The translations under genes and the position numbers were made by a program. From NCBI RefSeq assembly GCF_025736875.1, contig NZ_CP107052.1, forward strand, positions 1,754,501 through 1,818,500: a stretch of 64,000 nucleotides of DNA, in the 5' to 3' direction. Shown in pieces: positions 53,480 through 62,527 of the stretch. Origin of the DNA: Candidatus Kirkpatrickella diaphorinae. Lineage in GTDB: Bacteria > Pseudomonadota > Alphaproteobacteria > Acetobacterales > Acetobacteraceae. The stretch's first letter is position 1. Every line of letters begins with the position of its first letter. The notes beneath the pieces were generated by a model. It saw only the letters and a program-made list of their open reading frames with translations, was not told the DNA's origin and did no database searches.

Positions 53480-55138
53480 ATGGCAACAACTTGGATGGTG
53501 TCGCCCGGTGATAACGGCACGGGATGGAATAAATGGGTCAATGGCGGCGATAAATTGATTTTCCAACCAAAAACTGTCGGCGGAAATATCACCGTCAATG
53601 GCGGTTCTTTGCAGTTAAATCAAGATGTGACCATTCGCGGACTCACTATGAATGATGGAGAGATTTATTCCTCAGGCCAGGGGCCGACGATTGACGGTTT
53701 GACGATCAATGGCGGCCGGTTTCAGATGACGGCCCGCACCACGCTGCTGAATAACATCACCGTCAATTGGGGTGATTCAGTCGCCTGGGCGGGCGGGCCA
53801 ATTTATTACAATGCCTCGACAGTTTTGACGATAAAAGCGGGCAAAATGAGGATGCCAACCCCGGAGGCCCTCGATAATTCCGGTCCTCTGCGCGTCAATC
53901 TTGGCTCCAGCGGGCATTTTGAAACCTACTCTAAAGACCTTGATCATTATTACTTCAACGTTACCGGCGATTCATTCAACATCGATATCATCGACCTTAA
54001 GTTCTACAGCGGCCAGGTGAGTAGCATCACGCCAACTTCATCCGGCATCACCATCCATCTCACTAACGGTAATTCTCTAAGCCTCAAAGGCAATTTCCCC
54101 GGCGTTGAATGGCGACAGGGCCCGGAAGGCAGCATTGAAATCTTCGCCTGCTTCGCTGAAGGCACATCCATCCAAACCCCTGACGGAAATCGCCATGTTG
54201 AGGCGCTTGTTGTCGGGGATACCGTCATCACGCAGGACGGCCCGCGTCAGATCACCTGGATTGGCCGCAAGACGCTCAACCTCCATGGTGCCGTCCCGGA
54301 TGAAAGCCTTCTCGTGCATATACGTCCCCATGCTTTCGGGGACCAGCAACCCGCCCGTGACCTCTGGGTCACGTCTGAGCACTGCGTCTGGGTGGCTGGC
54401 GCCATGATCCCGGTTCGGTGTCTGATAAATGACACCTCAATCTCTTATGATCGGGATCGCCTGCACTACACTTATTATCACTTCACCCTGTCCGAATATG
54501 CCGTCATCTATGCGGAGAATCTGCCCACAGAGAGCTACCGTCCCAACGCATCGCGTCAGCGTTTTGACTCGGTTGAGCCGGATGCTTCTTCTGTCGCGTT
54601 CAATGCGCAACTCCCCCTCCTGCATTCGGCTGAGACACTCAAAAATGTCTGGTCAATGCTGGCTGAAAGAGCCGCGTCGCTCGGCTATGGTGGTCATGAC
54701 AAGCAGGATGCTGCTTCTTCCATCCGGGAAGTGAGATTGAGGACGGATACAGGTGAGGCGGTGACTTTCATCTCCGCTAACGGCACGAAGGCGAAATTCT
54801 CCGTCCCGCCGCGCGCAAAATATCTCGTGATTGAGAGCGAGGCGCGACGTCCTGATCAGGAGATCGGGCCGTTTATCGATGATCGGCGTCGCCTCGGTGT
54901 GCGCGTGGGGGCTGTCGCTGTTCATGATCGAGGTCGGCGCAATCTGATTAATCGCCACCTCACGGCAACAAACATTCAAGGTTGGAATAATGTTGAGGAC
55001 GGACAGTCTCGCTGGACCAATGGTTCGGGGATTATCCCGCTCCGCGCCTACGGGCGGCCTGAATATGGCGTGGAAGTCGAAGTGTGCTTCCCGGATGTAC
55101 ACATCCTCAAATTCGCCATGGAGGCCCCGGCCGCCTGA
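53480..55138 (+). CDS. Beta-roll / Hint domain protein, Hint3
   Basis: A 552-residue third Hint protein. The N-terminal beta-roll is more divergent (GGNITVNGGSLQLNQDVTIRG, LTINGGRFQMTARTT). The Hint domain starts at Cys224 (FACFAEGTSIQTPDGNRHVE) with T298-x2-H301 (WVTSEHCVW). The C-terminal domain keeps the family ending (GWNNVEDGQSRWTNGSGIIPL) but was not homogenised with Hint1/2. A further acidic/aliphatic tail ends EAPAA. The ATG at 53480, with AGGA upstream, is preferred over an earlier frame start at 53459 inside PPR6. No signal peptide. Confidence 0.88.
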   Translation: MATTWMVSPGDNGTGWNKWVNGGDKLIFQPKTVGGNITVNGGSLQLNQDVTIRGLTMNDGEIYSSGQGPTIDGLTINGGRFQMTARTTLLNNITVNWGDSVAWAGGPIYYNASTVLTIKAGKMRMPTPEALDNSGPLRVNLGSSGHFETYSKDLDHYYFNVTGDSFNIDIIDLKFYSGQVSSITPTSSGITIHLTNGNSLSLKGNFPGVEWRQGPEGSIEIFACFAEGTSIQTPDGNRHVEALVVGDTVITQDGPRQITWIGRKTLNLHGAVPDESLLVHIRPHAFGDQQPARDLWVTSEHCVWVAGAMIPVRCLINDTSISYDRDRLHYTYYHFTLSEYAVIYAENLPTESYRPNASRQRFDSVEPDASSVAFNAQLPLLHSAETLKNVWSMLAERAASLGYGGHDKQDAASSIREVRLRTDTGEAVTFISANGTKAKFSVPPRAKYLVIESEARRPDQEIGPFIDDRRRLGVRVGAVAVHDRGRRNLINRHLTATNIQGWNNVEDGQSRWTNGSGIIPLRAYGRPEYGVEVEVCFPDVHILKFAMEAPAA

Positions 55139-55164
55139 CCCTGCCTCGCATTTTTGAAGGCATT

Positions 55165-55203
55165 CAGCATGGTGGTTGCCCGCATAAGGCGGTCACCATG
55201 CTG
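55165..55203 (+). terminator. Hairpin after Hint3
   Basis: CAGCATGGTG and CACCATGCTG form a perfect 10-bp stem (loop ~19 nt, itself partly paired). No T-run, so termination is probable only by position. Confidence 0.45.
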
Positions 55204-55331
55204 GGCACCGCACCTCCAAACCCGCGGGCAGTAGATACGGGTTTTAAACGCTGCGGGGAGATGCTGTGCGAGGACATCATCATACCCTCAGCCCGCCCCA
55301 AAACAGGCATTTTTAGCGTCGTCAGGGCCGC

Positions 55332-56117
55332 CTACTTGGCCCCGCGCAAGACCTGTTTCTTCTTGATCTGCGCAATGGCTTTTGCCGGGTTGAGGCCTTT
55401 CGGGCAAGTCTGCGTGCAATTCATGATGGACCGACAGGCGTAAAGCTTCATCGGGTCATCAAGATTTTCCAACCTCTCAACCGCATGCGTGTCACGGGAA
55501 TCAACGATCCACCTTTGCGCCGCAAGCAGAGTCGCCGGGCCGAGATACTGATCCCCATTCCACCAATAAGAAGGACAGGAAGTTGTGCAGCAGAAACACA
55601 AAATACACTCCCACAATCCATCGAGTTTTTCCCGGTCCGCAATGGATTGACGCCGCTCCTCATCTTTCGGCGCGGGTGTATCATTTTTCAGCCAAGGCTC
55701 AATGACTTCGAGCTGCTTATAGGCCCCGTTCAGGTTGGGGACGAGATCCTTGACGACTGGCATATGCGGAAGCGGGTTGATGGTCACCGCGCCTTTGATG
55801 CTCTCGATCGGCTTGAGGCAGGCAAGCGTGTTCTCGCCATCAATATTCATCGCACATGACCCGCAAATACCCTCCCGGCAGGACCGGCGGAAGGTCAGGG
55901 TCGGGTCAACCTCATTTTTAATAAAAAGCAGCGCGTCGAGAACCATGGGGCCGATTTTATCAAGGTCCAGCTCGTAACGATCCATCCGCGGCGTCTCGCC
56001 TGCATCTGGTGACCAGCGATAAACCTGAAAGAACCGACGATTCTTCGCGCCCGCCGCTGCAGGAAATGTCTTCCCCTGGGTGACTCTGCTATCCTCGGGA
56101 AGCCGTAATTCAGCCAT
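55332..56117 (-). CDS. sdhB: Succinate dehydrogenase iron-sulfur subunit
   Basis: A 261-residue electron-transfer subunit of complex II with all three cluster motifs: [2Fe-2S] in [21 protein letters not shown] (key Cys CxxxxCGxC...C), [4Fe-4S] in [16 protein letters not shown], and [3Fe-4S]/[4Fe-4S] in [17 protein letters not shown]. It passes electrons from SdhA to the quinone site in SdhC/D at the inner membrane. Last gene of sdhC-sdhD-sdhA-sdhB, 12 nt after sdhA. Confidence 0.97.
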   Translation of the reverse strand: MAELRLPEDSRVTQGKTFPAAAGAKNRRFFQVYRWSPDAGETPRMDRYELDLDKIGPMVLDALLFIKNEVDPTLTFRRSCREGICGSCAMNIDGENTLACLKPIESIKGAVTINPLPHMPVVKDLVPNLNGAYKQLEVIEPWLKNDTPAPKDEERRQSIADREKLDGLWECILCFCCTTSCPSYWWNGDQYLGPATLLAAQRWIVDSRDTHAVERLENLDDPMKLYACRSIMNCTQTCPKGLNPAKAIAQIKKKQVLRGAK

Positions 56118-56129
56118 CGCGACCTCTCC

Positions 56130-57926
56130 TTAGTAAACGCGCTTTTTAGGGGGGAAGACCTCAACGTCATCCGTGAGGGTTCTAAGGTGCACCGGCCGAT
56201 AAGTCAGCCGCACACCGCCCTCCGCGTCGAGGTAGGAAATTGTGTGCTTCATCCAGTCCTTATCGTCACGCTCCGGATAATCGTCATGGGCATGAGCCCC
56301 GCGTGACTCATGGCGGGCATGGGCGCTTTCAATCGTGACAGTCGCGTTGGCGAGGAGGTTCTGATATTCCAGCGCCTCCATTAGGTCGCTATTCCAGATC
56401 AGGGAGCGATCACGCAGCGCTATTTGCTGACTATCTTTCCAGAGGGCGCGTATTTTAGCGCAGCCTTCCGACAGGGACGTGTCGTTTCTGAATACGGACG
56501 CATGCGCCTGCATGGTGCGTTGCAGGCGCTCCCGCAATTGTGCGACCGTGTAAGTCCCATCAGCGTGGCGCAATTTGTCGAAAGCGGCGATGATTTTCTC
56601 AACCACCGGTTCCGGCGCTGAGGGCACAGGAAGTTCGGGGTCGATCTGCTCCGCCGCCCGCCGCGCGGCCGCACGCCCGAACACGATGAGATCAAGCAGC
56701 GAATTTGTCCCGAGCCGGTTCGCGCCATGCACGGAAACACAGGCCGCTTCACCCACCGCCATCAGGCCGGGGACAATGTGATCGGGGTCGTCCTCCGTCG
56801 GGCTGACAACCTCGCCATGTATCGTGGTTGGCACGCCCCCCATATTATAATGCACAGTCGGCAGGACGGGTGCAGGCTCCCGCGTGACATCGACGCCGGC
56901 AAAAACACGCGCCGTCTCCGAAATGCCAGGCAGGCGCTGATGCAATAGGTCAGCACCCAGATGCTCAAGATGAAGCATGATATGACCTTTGTTCGGACCA
57001 CATCCCCGCCCCTCATTGATTTCAATCGTCATGGCGCGTGAGACGACATCACGAGATGCGAGATCTTTTGTCGTGGGCGCATAGCGCTCCATAAAGCGCT
57101 CACCATCCGCGTTGGTGAGGTAGCCGCCTTCACCGCGGCACCCTTCTGTCAGCAGGCATCCAGCAGGGTAAATCCCGGTCGGGTGGAACTGCACAAATTC
57201 CATGTCCTGCGTCGGTAGACCCGCGCGCATCGCCAGGCCGCCACCATCACCGGTGCAGGAATGCGCCGACGTGCAGCTTAAAAACGCGCGGCCATAACCA
57301 CCCGTGGCAAGCACAACCATTTTCGCGCTGAAGACGTGAATTGTGCCATCATCCAGGCACCACGCCACAATACCGCGACACTGACCCGCCTCATCCATAA
57401 TGAGGTCGAGCACGAAGAATTCGACGTAAAATGAGACTTTGTGCTTGAGGCATTGCTGGTAAAGCGTATGCAGAATAGCGTGTCCCGTTCGGTCTGCCGC
57501 CGCGCAGGCACGTGGCACGGGCGCCTGCCCGAATTCCCGCGTATGACCGCCGAAGGGGCGCTGATAGATGCGACCATCCTCAGTGCGGGAAAAAGGCACG
57601 CCCAGATGCTCAAGCTCCTTGACCGCGCTTTCCGCCTCACGACACATAAATTCGATGGCGTCCTGATCCCCGAGCCAATCTGAGCCTTTGACGGTGTCAT
57701 ACATATGCCACCGCCAATTATCTTCCTCCATATTGCCGAGAGCCGCACCGATACCACCCTGCGCGGCCACCGTGTGGCTGCGCGTCGGGAACACTTTGGT
57801 GACGTACGCTGTCCGAAGCCCCGCCGCCCCCATACCGAGCGTGGCCCGCAACCCCGCACCCCCCGCACCCACCACGACAACATCATATTCGTGACGGATC
57901 ACGCGATAAGAATTGGAGATCGTCAT
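56130..57926 (-). CDS. sdhA: Succinate dehydrogenase flavoprotein subunit
   Basis: 598-residue FAD subunit oxidising succinate to fumarate. FAD-binding [17 protein letters not shown] at the N-terminus, the covalent-flavin histidine in [10 protein letters not shown], the active-site stretch [21 protein letters not shown], and [14 protein letters not shown] are all present. ATGA overlap with sdhD. A complete SdhA argues for a functional TCA cycle, which separates this organism from acetic acid bacteria lacking complex II. Confidence 0.97.
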   Translation of the reverse strand: MTISNSYRVIRHEYDVVVVGAGGAGLRATLGMGAAGLRTAYVTKVFPTRSHTVAAQGGIGAALGNMEEDNWRWHMYDTVKGSDWLGDQDAIEFMCREAESAVKELEHLGVPFSRTEDGRIYQRPFGGHTREFGQAPVPRACAAADRTGHAILHTLYQQCLKHKVSFYVEFFVLDLIMDEAGQCRGIVAWCLDDGTIHVFSAKMVVLATGGYGRAFLSCTSAHSCTGDGGGLAMRAGLPTQDMEFVQFHPTGIYPAGCLLTEGCRGEGGYLTNADGERFMERYAPTTKDLASRDVVSRAMTIEINEGRGCGPNKGHIMLHLEHLGADLLHQRLPGISETARVFAGVDVTREPAPVLPTVHYNMGGVPTTIHGEVVSPTEDDPDHIVPGLMAVGEAACVSVHGANRLGTNSLLDLIVFGRAAARRAAEQIDPELPVPSAPEPVVEKIIAAFDKLRHADGTYTVAQLRERLQRTMQAHASVFRNDTSLSEGCAKIRALWKDSQQIALRDRSLIWNSDLMEALEYQNLLANATVTIESAHARHESRGAHAHDDYPERDDKDWMKHTISYLDAEGGVRLTYRPVHLRTLTDDVEVFPPKKRVY

Positions 57927-58300
57927 TTATCCGCTCCTGCCCTGCTTTGACGGCGCAGCTGCAGAAGGGACAGCGAAACGCTCGCCACAAACCCCACGCA
58001 GAGGACGCGGGTCAGCACCTTCGCCGCTTTCTGCCGCGCACCCCTGAGGTAATCGCCGATAATTACCTCCAGCCCCAATTGCATATGGCGCGCCGTAAGC
58101 CCCGCCATAAGCGCCAGGGCAATGATGTGGCGCGGCCTTCTAAATCGCGCGACGAGTACATCTCGCGATTTCCCGATCGCGTTGAAAGCGAACAGGCTGG
58201 CCCAGAGTGTCAAAGGTATCAGCACGACCGCACTCGCACGCTCCTGAAGCCAATGCGGGCGTCCTTTCTCATGCGGGTGTTCATCAGCTCGAATTTTCAT
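57923..58300 (-). CDS. sdhD: Succinate dehydrogenase membrane anchor subunit
   Basis: A 125-residue hydrophobic subunit: [21 protein letters not shown] is the SdhD first helix with the ubiquinone-site Arg/Ser (QERASA). [24 protein letters not shown] carries the heme-ligand-type His and the Asp-Tyr (DY) motif. A third helix follows. Four-base overlaps with both sdhC and sdhA indicate stoichiometric translation. The N-terminus is basic. Confidence 0.92.
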   Translation of the reverse strand: MKIRADEHPHEKGRPHWLQERASAVVLIPLTLWASLFAFNAIGKSRDVLVARFRRPRHIIALALMAGLTARHMQLGLEVIIGDYLRGARQKAAKVLTRVLCVGFVASVSLSLLQLRRQSRAGADK

Positions 58301-58755
58301 GATTGAGAACCTCTGCGCCGTTTTGCGCGCAATGTCAGACTTCCAAGGACGATGGTCGTCATCATCATTGTCATCATTAAGGTGCGCGGGCCGTCTTGAT
58401 TGATCTGCGTCTTTTCCAGACGGTGCGCATCATCCCAGATGAGGTGACGCAAACCCGCCACGAGATGATAAATGGAGGCGGCGCACCACCCGGCCAATGT
58501 CAGCCGCGCAACCGGGTGCCCGAGCAATGCATTGGATCTCTGATAAGTGACCCCACCCCGTGCGAGGCCACGCAGCCAGTAGGCGAACATTCCCAACCCT
58601 GCGGTCGAGGCTACCCCGGCGAGGCGGTTACCAATCGACATCAACATGGAAAGACGGAATTTATAAATTGTCAGATGAGGGGATTTTGGCCGCCGAACCC
58701 GGCTACCTTCAGAATTGACCCCTTCATAAAGGGGGTCGCGGCGATCAGCCACCAT
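58297..58755 (-). CDS. sdhC: Succinate dehydrogenase cytochrome b556 subunit
   Basis: A 152-residue anchor with the family signature RPKSPHLTIYKFRLSMLMSIGNRLAG (SPHL-Y and S-x3-R quinone-site motif) and the heme-binding HLVAGLRHLIWD segment. Three transmembrane helices. It heads the sdhCDAB operon; the 198-nt divergent region to zapE must hold its promoter. Confidence 0.93.
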   Translation of the reverse strand: MVADRRDPLYEGVNSEGSRVRRPKSPHLTIYKFRLSMLMSIGNRLAGVASTAGLGMFAYWLRGLARGGVTYQRSNALLGHPVARLTLAGWCAASIYHLVAGLRHLIWDDAHRLEKTQINQDGPRTLMMTMMMTTIVLGSLTLRAKRRRGSQS

Positions 58756-58953
58756 GGTTACACTCTCAACCTGCCGTCATGGAAGTGCCAACATACATCG
58801 GTGACGCCACAGCGTCACCCGTTACAAGGCATTTGTGATGCGGAAAATGCTAAAGAATCCCTAATAGATCGCGCCTTGCCCTTTACGCTGGCGGGGTGGG
58901 TTGATACCGGTCGAACGGTCAGGCGATAAACAGAACGTCATGAGCATTTCATA

Positions 58954-60102
58954 ATGAAGGATTTAATGATGCATAATGGCGCGACGCCCACGCCCGATAG
59001 ACTTAAAGCACTTTATCGCGAGGCGCTGGCGTCCGGTCGGCTGGAGCCGGATGCGGCGCAGGCGCAATGTGTCGATGCGCTGGATGCATTCGGGCGTGAC
59101 GCGACGCAGCAGAAATCCCCTGCAACCACAAAACTGCGCTCAGCGATCAGAAGACGCGTCACGCGCGCCGGGCCGGGCCGCGGCCTCTATCTTCTGGGGG
59201 AGGTGGGACGCGGCAAAACCATGTTGATGGATCTGTTCTTCGAAAGTCTCGATTTCCGGCAGAAGCGGCGGGTGCATTTTCATGAGTTCATGCAGGAAAT
59301 CCTAAGGGCCCTGAACAGTCCTCAATTGCGTCAGAAACGTTATGATGATCCGTTGGCGGAACTTGCATGGCGGATCGCTCAGCATAATCGCGTCCTTTGC
59401 TTCGATGAGTTTCAGCTCAACGATATGTCGGATGCTGTCGTCAATCTCCGCATCATCAACCTGCTTCTGGCGGCGGGTGTCCATATTGTGATGACATCCA
59501 ACACCCATCCGGACGCGTTGCTGCACCATAACCGTCAGGCGCAAACGACCATCCGCCCGCTCATCACGAAAATTATGGCGCACATACGCGTCATCACGCT
59601 GGAGGCGCGACGCGATTATCGACGCGCGCGTGACATGGCTGAAAATGCCTGGCGCGTGCCCCCGGATGCGGAAAGCCGCGAGATTTTCACGCGGATCTTC
59701 CGGGAAATCTCCGCATCCGCGCCGGCGCAGGCGCATCTCCAGATCGGCTCCCGCCAATTTCCAATCGCCTGTAGCGGAGATGGGGTGGCGCGATGTCAGT
59801 TTGCGGAACTCTGCTCCGTCATGTCCGGCACGGCGGAGTTTCTGGCGCTGGCCGCGCGCTATCCCGTGGTGATCATTGAAGACATTCCGCAACTTTCCTC
59901 GGATCGCTATGATGAGGCGCTGCGTTTCATCCGTTTGATTGACGTGCTTTATGAGAATGGGACGCGTCTCTATGCGTCCTCTGACGTCTGGCCAGAGAAT
60001 CTCTACCCGGCGGGGGAAAATGTAACGGCCTTCCAACGCACAATATCTCGCCTTGAGGAGATGCGCTCACGCTCATGGCATGATCTGCCCGGTATATCCT
60101 GA
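58954..60102 (+). CDS. zapE: Cell division protein ZapE (AFG1-like ATPase)
   Basis: A 382-residue P-loop ATPase of the ZapE/AFG1 family. Walker A is GLYLLGEVGRGKTMLMDLF, followed by the family segment KRRVHFHEFMQE; Walker B is VLCFDEFQLND; sensor-type VMTSNTHPDAL and the C-terminal SDRYDEALRFIRLIDVLYENGT / RTISRLEEMRS are diagnostic. ZapE associates with the Z-ring late in division; mitochondrial relatives act on respiratory chain proteins, and in Alphaproteobacteria the gene is often near sdh/mdh genes, as here. Confidence 0.93.
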   Translation: MKDLMMHNGATPTPDRLKALYREALASGRLEPDAAQAQCVDALDAFGRDATQQKSPATTKLRSAIRRRVTRAGPGRGLYLLGEVGRGKTMLMDLFFESLDFRQKRRVHFHEFMQEILRALNSPQLRQKRYDDPLAELAWRIAQHNRVLCFDEFQLNDMSDAVVNLRIINLLLAAGVHIVMTSNTHPDALLHHNRQAQTTIRPLITKIMAHIRVITLEARRDYRRARDMAENAWRVPPDAESREIFTRIFREISASAPAQAHLQIGSRQFPIACSGDGVARCQFAELCSVMSGTAEFLALAARYPVVIIEDIPQLSSDRYDEALRFIRLIDVLYENGTRLYASSDVWPENLYPAGENVTAFQRTISRLEEMRSRSWHDLPGIS

Positions 60103-60127
60103 TTCGAAAGGTGAGATGACCGGTCAA

Positions 60128-60203
<76 letters not shown>

Positions 60204-60274
60204 ATTGACGTATCGTCGTGGGCAAGAGTTTTAACAGCACGTTGCCCCATCGACAAGCCGGATTCGTCTTATTT

Positions 60275-61153
60275 TTACGGTTTCAAAAGACGCATCAGAT
60301 TTTCAAACTGGTCCAGACTGCGATAATCGAGACGCAGATACCCGCCCTTGCCATCATAAGCGATTTTGACTTTGAGCCCAAGATGGCGCGCCAAATCACT
60401 TTCAAGACGGATAATTTCATCGTCACGTGATGTTTGCCGCCGCGGCTTGGCGTTGGTTGAGGTGACCTGCTTTGCCAGCGCCTCCGTCTGGCGCACATTG
60501 AGGTGCCGGGCGATAACAATAGCCGCGCCGGAAATCGGGTCCGGATGCGCCAGAAGCGCGCGCGCATGGCCCGCCGTCAGCTTGCCGGATTTGACAAGCT
60601 GCCGCACCCCATGTGGCAGATTGAGGATACGCAACGTATTGGCGATATGAGAGCGCGACTTCCCGATGGCGTCGGATAATTCCTCCTGCGTCAGCGCAAA
60701 ATCCGTTTGGAGTCGCTGGAGCCCCTCTGCTTCTTCGATCGCGTTGAGATCAGCGCGTTGCAGGTTTTCAACCAGGGCTGCCGCCATGGCGTCCGCATCA
60801 TCAAAATGACGTATGTGCACCGGCACTTCATGCAGGCCCGCACGCTGGGCCGCACGCCACCGACGCTCACCGGCGATAATCTGGAAGGTATTTTCCTGAT
60901 TCGGCATCGGGCGCACGAGAATCGGCTGGAGAATGCCGCGCGTCCTGATGGACTCCGTCAACTCGACGAGGTCCGTCTCATCAATCGCCTGGCGCGGCTG
61001 GAAGCGCGCGGGTTCAAGTTGGTCCACCCCCAGCACCGACATATTCTGCGCGCGCTCAGTCACTTCCTCAGACGGCTGAGCGGGGCCTTCCTGATCATCG
61101 CCCAAAAGCGCGGCCAGGCCGCGGCCGAGTCGGAGTGGGGGAGATTTCTTCAT
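60275..61153 (-). CDS. parB: Chromosome-partitioning protein ParB
   Basis: A 292-residue Spo0J/ParB CTPase clamp. The N-terminus KKSPPLRLGRGLAALLGDD is the ParA-stimulating region; IRTRGILQPILVRP and GERRWRAAQRAGL form the CTP-binding ParB N-domain; LTQEELSDAIGKSRSHIANTLRIL is the parS-binding HTH; the C-terminus dimerises. The frame is open 10 codons further up, but ATGA overlap with parA fixes the start at 61153. No consensus parS was found in the window. Confidence 0.95.
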   Translation of the reverse strand: MKKSPPLRLGRGLAALLGDDQEGPAQPSEEVTERAQNMSVLGVDQLEPARFQPRQAIDETDLVELTESIRTRGILQPILVRPMPNQENTFQIIAGERRWRAAQRAGLHEVPVHIRHFDDADAMAAALVENLQRADLNAIEEAEGLQRLQTDFALTQEELSDAIGKSRSHIANTLRILNLPHGVRQLVKSGKLTAGHARALLAHPDPISGAAIVIARHLNVRQTEALAKQVTSTNAKPRRQTSRDDEIIRLESDLARHLGLKVKIAYDGKGGYLRLDYRSLDQFENLMRLLKP

Positions 61154-61944
61154 GCCGGTTGATCTACCTTTACTTTCAAGCAACGTCGTGAGAGCTCTTC
61201 CGCCAATGCCCTGTAGGCAACGGCACCGCTGCTCCGTGCATCATAATCAAAGACGGAGCTTCCATGGCTCTGCGCTTCCGAGATGCGGATATTGCGGGGG
61301 ATAAGCGCCTCAAGAACTTTATCACCAAAGAAACTGCGCGCATCCGCCGCCACGAGTTCGGAGAGATTGTTTCGTCGATCATACATTGTCAGCACAATGC
61401 CCGAAATCGTTAAGGAAGGGTTTAACGCTTTACGAACACGGTCAATCGTCCGCGTCATTTGCGTAATGCCTTCAAGCGCGAAAAACTCGCATTGCAGCGG
61501 GATAAGCACACCCTGCGCTGCAACGAGCGCATTAAGTGTCAGCAGGCCCAGGCTCGGCGGACAATCCACGATGATCACATCATAGGCACTGCCCACCACC
61601 TCGACGACATCCTTCAGGCGGCTCTCACGCCGGTCTTCCATGGTCAGCTCGATCTCCGCACCTGCCAGGTCATTATCCGCAGCGATGATATCGAGGTTGG
61701 GGACCATGGTCGGGCGTGGCAGGGCGGCGGCGTCTTCACTCTGGATCAGGGCAGCGTAAGTGCCATGACTGCGCCGGTCATAACCCACGCCGAGGCCGGT
61801 TGAGGCGTTCCCCTGCGGGTCAAGATCGATCAGCAGGACACGCCGCGTTTCAGCGAGAGCCGCTGCCAGATTGATGGCGGTTGTCGTTTTGCCCACACCG
61901 CCTTTTTGATTGGCGACGGCAATCACGTAAGCTTTGTCATCCAT
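61150..61944 (-). CDS. parA: Chromosome-partitioning ATPase ParA
   Basis: A 264-residue deviant Walker ParA: IAVANQKGGVGKTTTAINLA (signature Lys and P-loop), LLIDLDPQGNASTGLG (Walker A'), and VIIVDCPPSLGLLTLNAL (Walker B). It moves ParB-bound origins toward the new pole. It overlaps rsmG by 8 nt and parB by 4 nt. The mnmG-rsmG-parA-parB order is the usual origin-proximal arrangement. Confidence 0.96.
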   Translation of the reverse strand: MDDKAYVIAVANQKGGVGKTTTAINLAAALAETRRVLLIDLDPQGNASTGLGVGYDRRSHGTYAALIQSEDAAALPRPTMVPNLDIIAADNDLAGAEIELTMEDRRESRLKDVVEVVGSAYDVIIVDCPPSLGLLTLNALVAAQGVLIPLQCEFFALEGITQMTRTIDRVRKALNPSLTISGIVLTMYDRRNNLSELVAADARSFFGDKVLEALIPRNIRISEAQSHGSSVFDYDARSSGAVAYRALAEELSRRCLKVKVDQPA

Positions 61945-62527
61945 CTTTTATTCCGGCTCTTTGAATGTGAGAGACTTTAAGTATGACGCCCTCAGGGCGA
62001 GCGGGTTCATTAACAATCTCAACGCGCATATCCCATATTCGTCGCGCATTGTGCAATTCTTCATCGACGTTTTTTCCCTTCAGAAAAAGGGCAACGCCAT
62101 CAGGCTGAAGAAGCGGGGCGGACCAGCCAATCAAGCGGTCCAGCGACGCCAGGGCGCGCGCTGTGATGATCGGCGCAGGCGGCAGGGAAACGCTTTCAAT
62201 ACGGTCACAGATCACTTTTGCGTTGACCGCACAGGCGCGCGCCGCTTCACGCAGAAAAGCGCATTTCCGCTGATCCGACTCAACCAACGTGATGTCGATG
62301 TCGCACGCAATTCCGATAATAAGCCCGGGGAAACCCCCGCCCGATCCAAGGTCAATGACGCGACTTCCTGAAGGGATCAAGGGCATCAGGCGCAGGGAGT
62401 CCGCGATGTGCCGTGTCCATATATTCTGCGCGTCGCGCGCGCTGACGAGATTAATGCGCGCATTCCACTTCAGCAGCATCGACTCAAAATGCCGCAAACG
62501 GGACATTTTATCGTCACTGAGTTGCAT
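61937..62527 (-). CDS. rsmG: 16S rRNA (guanine527-N7)-methyltransferase
   Basis: A 196-residue SAM-dependent methyltransferase (GidB). The SAM motif VIDLGSGGGFPGLIIGI and the family N-terminus HFESMLLKWNARINLVS are clear; ARALASLDRLIGWSAPLL is the conserved RsmG block before the final strands. The ATG overlaps the mnmG TGA by one base (TGATG) and the 3' end overlaps parA. Confidence 0.95.
   Translation of the reverse strand: MQLSDDKMSRLRHFESMLLKWNARINLVSARDAQNIWTRHIADSLRLMPLIPSGSRVIDLGSGGGFPGLIIGIACDIDITLVESDQRKCAFLREAARACAVNAKVICDRIESVSLPPAPIITARALASLDRLIGWSAPLLQPDGVALFLKGKNVDEELHNARRIWDMRVEIVNEPARPEGVILKVSHIQRAGIKDG

Noticed and set aside
40024-55138. Type VI secretion effector cluster
   Set aside because: KS-like plus PPR genes recall such clusters, but no VgrG, PAAR, DUF2169, DUF4150 or Hcp sequence is present.
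39551-55331. Island boundary repeat of the tRNA-Ala 3' end
   Set aside because: No copy of the T-arm/acceptor sequence was seen after Hint3 or elsewhere in the cluster, and no integrase is present.
55084-55443. 119-codon frame spanning the end of Hint3 and the end of sdhB
   Set aside because: It overlaps two well-supported genes and has no protein-like features.
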